This document shows positions 8,201-10,944 of a stretch of DNA of 10,944 bases, one piece after another. This stretch comes from JBLMYQ01 sp050258375 (GTDB lineage Bacteria > Bacillota > Clostridia > Acetivibrionales > UBA4821), in the NCBI GenBank assembly GCA_050258375.1, contig JBLMYQ010000043.1, positions 1 to 10,944 of the forward strand, given 5' to 3'. A program made the translations under genes and the position numbers. Position 1 is the stretch's first letter; every line of letters starts with the position of its first letter. The notes under the pieces were generated by a model. That model had not been told where the DNA came from. It was given only the letters and a program-made list of their open reading frames with translations, and did no database searches.

Positions 8201-8932
8201 GGAACTGCAAAGCTTTCGGAGGTAATATGTACAAGAGATGATATAATGCTTTATTTGATAAAAAAAGGTCTTGAGCCTAAAACTGCATTTAAGATTATGG
8301 AAGACGTTAGAAAGGGTAAAGGGCTGAAACCGGAATATGAAGAGACTATGCGTAGTAACAATGTTCCTGAGTGGTATCTGGATTCATGCAATAAGATAAA
8401 GTACATGTTCCCAAAAGCGCATGCTGCTGCTTATGTAATGATGGCGTTTAGAATAGCATATTTCAAGGTTCATTACCCAGAAGCATTTTATGCTGCATAT
8501 TTTACTGTTAGAGCAGATGACTTTGATGCTGAGTTAATGACTCATGGGGCGGATAAAGTTAAAGAATTCATTAAAGAGCAAGAATCAAAAGGTAATAATA
8601 TCACTGCAAAGGAACGAAATGTTGTTACTATATGTGAAGTAGTAAACGAGATGTATCAAAGAGGTATTAAATTCCTTCCTGTGGATTTATATAAATCTGA
8701 TGCAGAAAAGTTTTTAATCGAAGAAGGAGCAATAAGACCACCGCTAAATGCGCTCCAAGGCTTGGGAACAGTTGCTGCCAAAAACATAGTAGAGTGCAGA
8801 TATAAACAAAAGTTTCTTTCAAAAGATGAGCTGAGGATTACTTCAAAGGTTAGTAAAGCAGTTATAGAAATTCTTGATAGAAATGGCTGCCTTAGTGGTA
8901 TGCCGGACAGTAACCAGTTAAGCTTGTTCTAA
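5213..8932 (+). CDS. polC: PolC-type DNA polymerase III alpha subunit, lacking the exonuclease domain
   Basis: Replicative DNA polymerase of low-GC Gram-positive bacteria. Order in the 1239-residue protein: N-terminal domain (1 to ~230), OB fold (~242-327, VSIRGKVIKV), PHP domain starting HLHT at 341-344 with ITDHG and later CDVHF, the palm and fingers, and the PolC C-terminus. A four-cysteine zinc site is present (Cys714, Cys717, Cys739, Cys742), followed by catalytic Asp768 and Asp770 in PDIDLNFSGEYQ. The last residues QLSLF are a sliding-clamp binding motif. From the zinc site on it follows the B. subtilis protein closely. It is about 200 residues shorter than B. subtilis PolC (about 1437): the DnaQ-like 3'-5' exonuclease normally inserted in the PHP domain is absent; only 17 residues separate Glu400 from His418 there, and no DxE motif is seen. 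The frame is intact. AAAGGGG at 5195-5201 precedes ATG by 11 bases and overlaps the ispG stop. Confidence 0.96.
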   Translation: MHEPVINKNIQNLFPINISEKYKLLLSDICVNNIEFYKASNEVFIYVSSNTLLPLELIESIENQIREQLKVGYIELIQSFDNAQSSLEEIILNYTERIIKYINGKIAVTKPILAGSCWDVNNNSITVELKKPGADFLRSKNCSSIIENYLYRNFAKQFKVTFLEELIEGSENDFEEHRKNKEDIERALVKDAISVSPADLHTEKPKKDRTGAKSESTSSIIMGKKFEDEAVKISTINLDLERVSIRGKVIKVECKETRTGKFLVLFDVYDYSATITARLYLAKEKYDEIIPNLVIGKWIKLRGNIQYDKFTKEIFVSAHDIVEVKYEMKKDEAEVKRVELHLHTQMSSMDAVNSTADLVARAASWGHKAIAITDHGVVQAFPEAYTAGKQHKIKIIYGTECYLVNEEKVNSKDVHSYHGIILVKNHTGLKNLYKIITESHLNFYYKKPRVPKSLVEKYKEGLIFGSACEAGELYSAILNKKTDEEIKSIIDFYDYLEIQPLGNNAFMVREGIATEEELKKINEKIVELGEQNNKPVVATCDVHFMDPEDEVFRRILMAGQGYADADRQAPLYLRTTEEMLNEFKYLGKEKAYKVVVESTNLIADMVEEIIPIPQKTFPPKIEGAERDVENLSLNKAKLIYGDNLPEVTQKRLEKELNSIIKNGFSVMYMIAQKLVAKSLSDGYLVGSRGSVGSSFVATMTGITEVNPLPAHYICKNCKYSEFPSENKFDIGVDMPDKICPQCGAELKKDGFDIPFETFLGFDCDKEPDIDLNFSGEYQPIAHKYVEELFGEGHVFRAGTIATIADKTAYGFVKNYLADRNINVFNAEVNRLVKGCTGIKRTTGQHPGGVMIVPQDNEIYEFCPVQRPADDEESNIITTHFDYHSIHGTLLKLDILGHDDPTVIRMLEDLTGVDARTIPLDDKETMALFTGTESLGIKPESINSEVGTFAVPEFGTKFVRQMLIDTKPTTFSELVKISGLSHGTDVWLNNAQEIIRQGTAKLSEVICTRDDIMLYLIKKGLEPKTAFKIMEDVRKGKGLKPEYEETMRSNNVPEWYLDSCNKIKYMFPKAHAAAYVMMAFRIAYFKVHYPEAFYAAYFTVRADDFDAELMTHGADKVKEFIKEQESKGNNITAKERNVVTICEVVNEMYQRGIKFLPVDLYKSDAEKFLIEEGAIRPPLNALQGLGTVAAKNIVECRYKQKFLSKDELRITSKVSKAVIEILDRNGCLSGMPDSNQLSLF

Positions 8933-8968
8933 CTCACCCCCTATCCCCCTCTCTCAAGAAAGAGGGAG
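8933..8968 (+). repeat. CT-rich imperfect palindrome after polC
   Basis: Directly after the polC stop comes a C-rich stretch with CCCTCT (8947-8952) able to pair with AGAGGG (8961-8966) across an 8-base loop. Such CTCACCCCCT...CCCTCTC / GAGGGAG sequences resemble short dispersed intergenic palindromes seen in many bacteria; I recall the style but not a specific named family. The base make-up (long C-runs) is unlike the surrounding AT-rich DNA. The hairpin between cdsA and dxr may be a degraded relative. Confidence 0.45.
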
Positions 8969-8989
8969 AACAGTATTCATAATAGATTC

Positions 8990-9038
8990 AAAGAACTAGG
9001 AATATGGCTTATTAGTGCCATGGTCCTAGTTCTTTTTT
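8990..9038 (+). terminator. Strong intrinsic terminator of the uppS-polC cluster
   Basis: AAAGAACTAGGA (8990-9001) pairs perfectly with TCCTAGTTCTTT (9024-9035); inside, ATGGC (9004-9008) pairs with GCCAT (9017-9021) around an 8-base loop, with only a small internal mismatch between the two stems. Six T residues at 9033-9038 close it. This separates the housekeeping cluster from the pilus genes. The outer stem would also give A-rich flanks on the other strand, but no gene faces it there. Confidence 0.92.
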
Positions 9039-9143
9039 AGTACTATGAAGCTAATTATTTCAGTACCAATGCAGGATAGTTTTAGAGCTTTCAGAGAGGT
9101 ACAATAAAAATAGAGAACAGCAAATAAAAAGGAGGAAATGAAA
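9039..9143 (+). promoter_or_regulatory. Leader region of the Flp pilin genes; weak promoter candidate
   Basis: About 100 bases lie between the polC terminator and the first pilin gene, so a promoter for the pilus genes is expected here. The best -10 candidate is TACAAT at 9100-9105; the matching -35 place (about 9077-9082, TAGTTT) fits poorly, so assignment is weak. I saw no sigma-54 type or flagellar sigma type promoter. A strong AAGGAGG ribosome site at 9129-9135 ends the region. Confidence 0.25.
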
Positions 9144-9532
9144 ATGAAAAAATTTATTAGCAAAATAGCAAAAAGCGAAAGTGGACAAGGAATGGTTGAA
9201 TACGGATTAATAATTGCAGTTATTGCAATAGTTGTATTAGTAGCTTTGACACCGGTAGGAACATCACTTTCTCAGGTATTCGGAAGAATCACAACAGCAA
9301 TAAGCGGAGTTTGAAATTAGTATAACTTTCCCAGTTCATAAAAAAATTAAGGAGGAAATGAAAATGAAAAAACTTATTAGCAAAATAGCAAAAAGTGAAA
9401 GCGGACAAGGAATGGTTGAATACGGATTAATAATTGCAGTTATTGCAATAGTTGTATTAGTAGCTTTAACACCGGTAGGAACATCACTCTCTCAAGTATT
9501 CGGAAGAATTACAACAGCAATAAGCGGAGTTT
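9129..9532 (+). repeat. Tandem direct duplication of a Flp pilin gene (220-bp period)
   Basis: Positions 9129-9312 and 9349-9532 are near-identical 184-base copies, each running from the AAGGAGG ribosome site to the first base of the stop codon. They differ at seven coding positions, all transitions, plus one more transition in the stop codon (TGA versus TAA). The 36 bases between the copies show no clear match to the DNA before copy 1. A more diverged third pilin gene follows. Confidence 0.93.
9144..9314 (+). CDS. flp: Flp-family type IVb pilin, copy 1
   Basis: Major subunit of a Tad-type adhesion pilus. The 56-residue precursor has a short basic leader (MKKFISKIAKSESG), then the type IVb pilin processing site: cleavage after Gly14 would place Glu19 at +5 and Tyr20 at +6 in QGMVEYGLI. 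A hydrophobic helix of about 20 residues follows, then TPVGTSLSQVFGRITTAISGV. The mature pilin would be 42 residues, normal for Flp. Two in-frame ATGs exist, at 9138 and 9144; GGAGG at 9131-9135 is 8 bases from the second and only 2 from the first, so I chose 9144. The stop is TGA. It is nearly identical to the next gene. Confidence 0.92.
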   Translation: MKKFISKIAKSESGQGMVEYGLIIAVIAIVVLVALTPVGTSLSQVFGRITTAISGV

Positions 9533-9534
9533 AA
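9364..9534 (+). CDS. flp: Flp-family type IVb pilin, copy 2
   Basis: A 56-residue prepilin that differs from copy 1 by one residue only, Leu instead of Phe at position 4, which is in the leader removed on processing. The predicted mature 42-residue pilin (after Gly14) is therefore identical to that of copy 1. The other six nucleotide changes are silent. The ribosome site GGAGG (9351-9355) and the double in-frame ATG are duplicated exactly; I again chose the ATG 8 bases downstream. It lies 49 bases after copy 1. Two genes for one pilin could raise dosage of an abundant structural protein. Confidence 0.92.
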   Translation: MKKLISKIAKSESGQGMVEYGLIIAVIAIVVLVALTPVGTSLSQVFGRITTAISGV

Positions 9535-9568
9535 TTTAACTTAAAGACCGCCTTTGGAGGAATCAATA

Positions 9569-9757
9569 ATGAAACTAATCACTAAGTTACTAAAAGAAAT
9601 TAAAAACAAAAGAGGACAGGGAATGGTTGAATATGGATTAATATTAGCAGCTATAGCTTTAATTGTAATAGTAGCAATGACACCTGTCGGAACATCAGTT
9701 GCAAATATATTTAATAATCTGGCCCAATCAATTGGGGGAGTTACCCCGGCAAGTTAG
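9569..9757 (+). CDS. flp: Flp-family type IVb pilin, diverged third copy
   Basis: A 62-residue prepilin with a basic leader MKLITKLLKEIKNKRG, predicted cleavage after Gly16, and mature start QGMVEYGLILAAIA with Glu21 at +5. The core motif TPVGTS is shared with the two copies upstream, but the tail differs (VANIFNNLAQSIGG, ending TPAS) and the mature form is about 46 residues. GGAGGA at 9556-9561 lies 7 bases before ATG 9569; a TTG at 9554 overlaps the ribosome site itself and is rejected as a start. It is 34 bases after copy 2. It may be a second pilin type or a minor subunit; the sequence does not tell which. A hairpin with a T-run follows. Confidence 0.9.
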   Translation: MKLITKLLKEIKNKRGQGMVEYGLILAAIALIVIVAMTPVGTSVANIFNNLAQSIGGVTPAS

Positions 9758-9774
9758 GAATCAATGGGAAAAAC

Positions 9775-9808
9775 TCCCTATCTGTCCACCAGGTAGGGAA
9801 ATTTTTTT
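9775..9808 (+). terminator. Intrinsic terminator or attenuator between flp3 and the TadE-like gene
   Basis: TCCCTATCTG (9775-9784) pairs with CAGGTAGGGA (9790-9799), ten pairs including one G-U, with a 5-base loop; AA and seven T residues (9802-9808) follow. This meets the usual form of a Rho-independent terminator. Since the next gene begins only 15 bases later, with no room for a clear promoter, partial read-through is the simplest reading: it would make pilin transcripts exceed those of the downstream assembly genes. Confidence 0.8.
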
Positions 9809-9823
9809 GGGGGTAGAGGTCGA

Positions 9824-10231
9824 GTGAGAAAGATAACAAATAATAAGATTATAAAAAATTGCAAAGGACAGGCTCTTGTCGAGATGGCATTAGTTCTACC
9901 GATTTTCTTAATGCTTATCATGGGAATGATTGAATTCGGCAGAATATTCAATGCATATCTTATTGTTACTAATGCCTCTAGAGAAGGTGCAAGAATTGCA
10001 GTAGTTGGTGGAACTGATACAGACGTTGATAACAGTATAACTAATACCACAAATACCCTTCGACAGGAAGCTTTGACCATTAACGTAACTCCGACTCAAT
10101 CATCAAGAAACAGAGGAGCTCAGGTTACGGTAACGGTACATTATAATCTTGAAATGATATGTCCGATAATTAGCAGTATTATACCAAACCCTTTTCCAAT
10201 AAATTCGATAACAGTAATGAGAATGGAATAA
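9824..10231 (+). CDS. tadE: TadE-like minor pseudopilin
   Basis: TadE-family proteins are pilin-like membrane proteins needed for Tad pilus assembly. The 135-residue product has a leader ending in CKG (Gly15), then QALVEMALVLPIFLMLIMG, so Glu20 sits at +5 as in the Flp pilins, and a single membrane helix (about 17-37) followed by IEFGRIFNAYLIVTNASREGAR, a typical TadE block. The outer region ends VTVTVHYNLE and a final SITVMRME, also typical. The same prepilin peptidase probably processes it and the Flp pilins. The only fitting start is GTG 9824, with GAGGT at 9816-9820, a short 3-base spacing that hints at modest translation. The gene ends with tandem stops TAATAA. TadE and TadF are related, so TadF is an alternative name. 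Confidence 0.85.
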   Translation: MRKITNNKIIKNCKGQALVEMALVLPIFLMLIMGMIEFGRIFNAYLIVTNASREGARIAVVGGTDTDVDNSITNTTNTLRQEALTINVTPTQSSRNRGAQVTVTVHYNLEMICPIISSIIPNPFPINSITVMRME

Positions 10232-10256
10232 TAAAAAGAGGCAGGAGTGATTTTTT

Positions 10257-10916
10257 ATGGAATGGATAAATAGAAAAATATTAGCAATAGCAATTGTGCT
10301 GTCAATCATTACTTCAGGCTTTATTTTTGCTTATATAAATAATATAACTAAATCACCTTCTGCAGGCGAAAAGGTTAGGGTATATGTTGCATTGAAAATA
10401 ATCCCTGAACGCTCAATCATAAATATTACAGATATCAAATCAATTGAAATTGAAAAGAAAAATGTTCAAAATGGCAGCTTAAATCGAAAAGAGGATATAA
10501 TTGGTAAATGGGTAAAAGAGACCATATATGAAGGTGAACAAATCAGGAAGGATAGAATTGTAGATGAAAAAAAGGTTAATTTAGCGTATAATATTCCTAA
10601 GGGGAAAAGAGCAATAAGTATAAATATTAATGAAGCATCAGGCGTTTCATATAATATTGTCCCAGGTGATTATGTAGATGTAGCTGCAACCTTTGATAAG
10701 GATGAAGGCAGAGAATCATACGGAAAGGTCTTATATAACAGAGTAACAAAAATAATCCTGCAAAATGTACAGGTTATTGCTACAGGTGAGAATAGTATAA
10801 GTGATTCAAAAGAAGCTAAAAAAAGTATTCCGAAGACTATAACCTTAGCGGTAGATATAAAGGCCGATTCGGCGAGGTTTGCTTCTGCGCATTTACCGTC
10901 TTTACACAAGCGATAG
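10257..10916 (+). CDS. cpaB: CpaB/RcpC-type Tad pilus assembly protein, abnormal C-terminus
   Basis: Envelope protein of Tad/Cpa pilus systems. The 219-residue reading frame has an N-terminal signal anchor (about 7-27, ILAIAIVLSIITSGFIFAYI), a SAF-type domain (about 41-105, starting KVRVYVALKIIPERSIINI), then the RcpC/CpaB domain (KGKRAISININEASGVSYNIVPGDYVDVAATF, about 115-146) and the late conserved strand PKTITLAVDI near 192-201. AGGAG at 10243-10247 is 9 bases before ATG. From about Lys202 the sequence changes character: codons become GC-rich (GCC GAT TCG GCG AGG) and the frame stops at 10914-10916 with a tail HLPSLHKR that is not the usual IRL-type ending of the family. The true C-terminus is probably missing, through a junction near 10861, so the last ~17 residues are doubtful. 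Confidence 0.82.
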   Translation: MEWINRKILAIAIVLSIITSGFIFAYINNITKSPSAGEKVRVYVALKIIPERSIINITDIKSIEIEKKNVQNGSLNRKEDIIGKWVKETIYEGEQIRKDRIVDEKKVNLAYNIPKGKRAISININEASGVSYNIVPGDYVDVAATFDKDEGRESYGKVLYNRVTKIILQNVQVIATGENSISDSKEAKKSIPKTITLAVDIKADSARFASAHLPSLHKR

Positions 10917-10944
10917 CGATAGTAGTCAGCGACCTCATTGGCGG
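10861..10944. other. GC-rich terminal segment, possibly foreign or chimeric
   Basis: The last 84 bases hold 45 G or C (about 54%), far above the AT-rich sequence before them. On the minus strand an open frame enters from the window end and reads ANEVADYYRYRLCKDGKC, then AEANLAES, with codons (CGC, GAC, CTC, GCC, TCG) unlike this genome; this looks more like real coding sequence than the plus-strand tail of cpaB does. It also holds GCCGATTCGGC (10863-10873, arms of 5) and a doubled CGATAG (10911-10922). It could be a mobile-element edge, transferred DNA, or a join made during assembly. I do not recognise the protein. Confidence 0.5.

Noticed and set aside
5213..8932. Possible frameshift or internal deletion making polC a pseudogene
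   Set aside because: The frame is continuous from start to the QLSLF end, catalytic and zinc residues are intact, and the missing part matches one whole domain; an intact gene of a shorter form is the better reading.
9554..9568. Earlier TTG start for the third Flp pilin
   Set aside because: The TTG overlaps the GGAGGA ribosome site itself; the ATG at 9569 has ideal spacing and gives a normal prepilin leader.
9723..9736. CCCAA...TTGGG hairpin near the end of the third pilin gene
   Set aside because: Only a 5-bp stem within coding sequence and with no T-run; the real terminator-like structure is downstream at 9775-9808.

Overview
The window is an AT-rich, densely coding stretch in which every supported gene lies on the + strand. 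It looks like a chromosome segment from a Clostridia-type Bacillota. The reasons are the gene order uppS-cdsA-dxr-rseP-ispG-polC, a PolC-type replicase (largely a low-GC Gram-positive enzyme), strong GGAGG ribosome sites and AT-rich codon use. I cannot name a genus from the sequence alone.

Positions 34-8932 form one long co-directional cluster with gaps of 0 to 79 bases. uppS and cdsA make the lipid carrier and CDP-diacylglycerol for envelope synthesis. dxr and ispG are two steps of the MEP isoprenoid pathway, which feeds UppS. rseP is a site-2 intramembrane protease. polC is the replicative DNA polymerase. The cluster ends at a very strong intrinsic terminator (8990-9038).

Positions 9144 to the end hold the start of a Tad (tight adherence) type IVb pilus locus: three Flp pilin genes in tandem, a TadE-like minor pseudopilin gene, and a cpaB/rcpC gene. 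The first two Flp genes are near-identical copies with a 220-bp period, and their predicted mature pilins are identical. A hairpin plus T-run between flp3 and tadE looks like a partial terminator that would let pilins be made in excess over assembly proteins. The ATPase, TadB/C and prepilin peptidase genes expected for such a locus are not in the window.

The main points for a second look are: (1) PolC lacks the 3'-5' exonuclease domain normally inserted in its PHP domain; (2) the last ~84 bases are much richer in GC than the rest and end cpaB abnormally, as if foreign or chimeric; (3) the duplicated Flp pilins differ only by transitions; (4) the probable attenuator after the Flp genes; (5) a GC-rich stem-loop early in ispG; (6) two CT-rich imperfect hairpins at gene ends that may be remnants of one repeat family. 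I found no CRISPR array, tRNA, rRNA, insertion sequence or obviously new defence or biosynthetic system.
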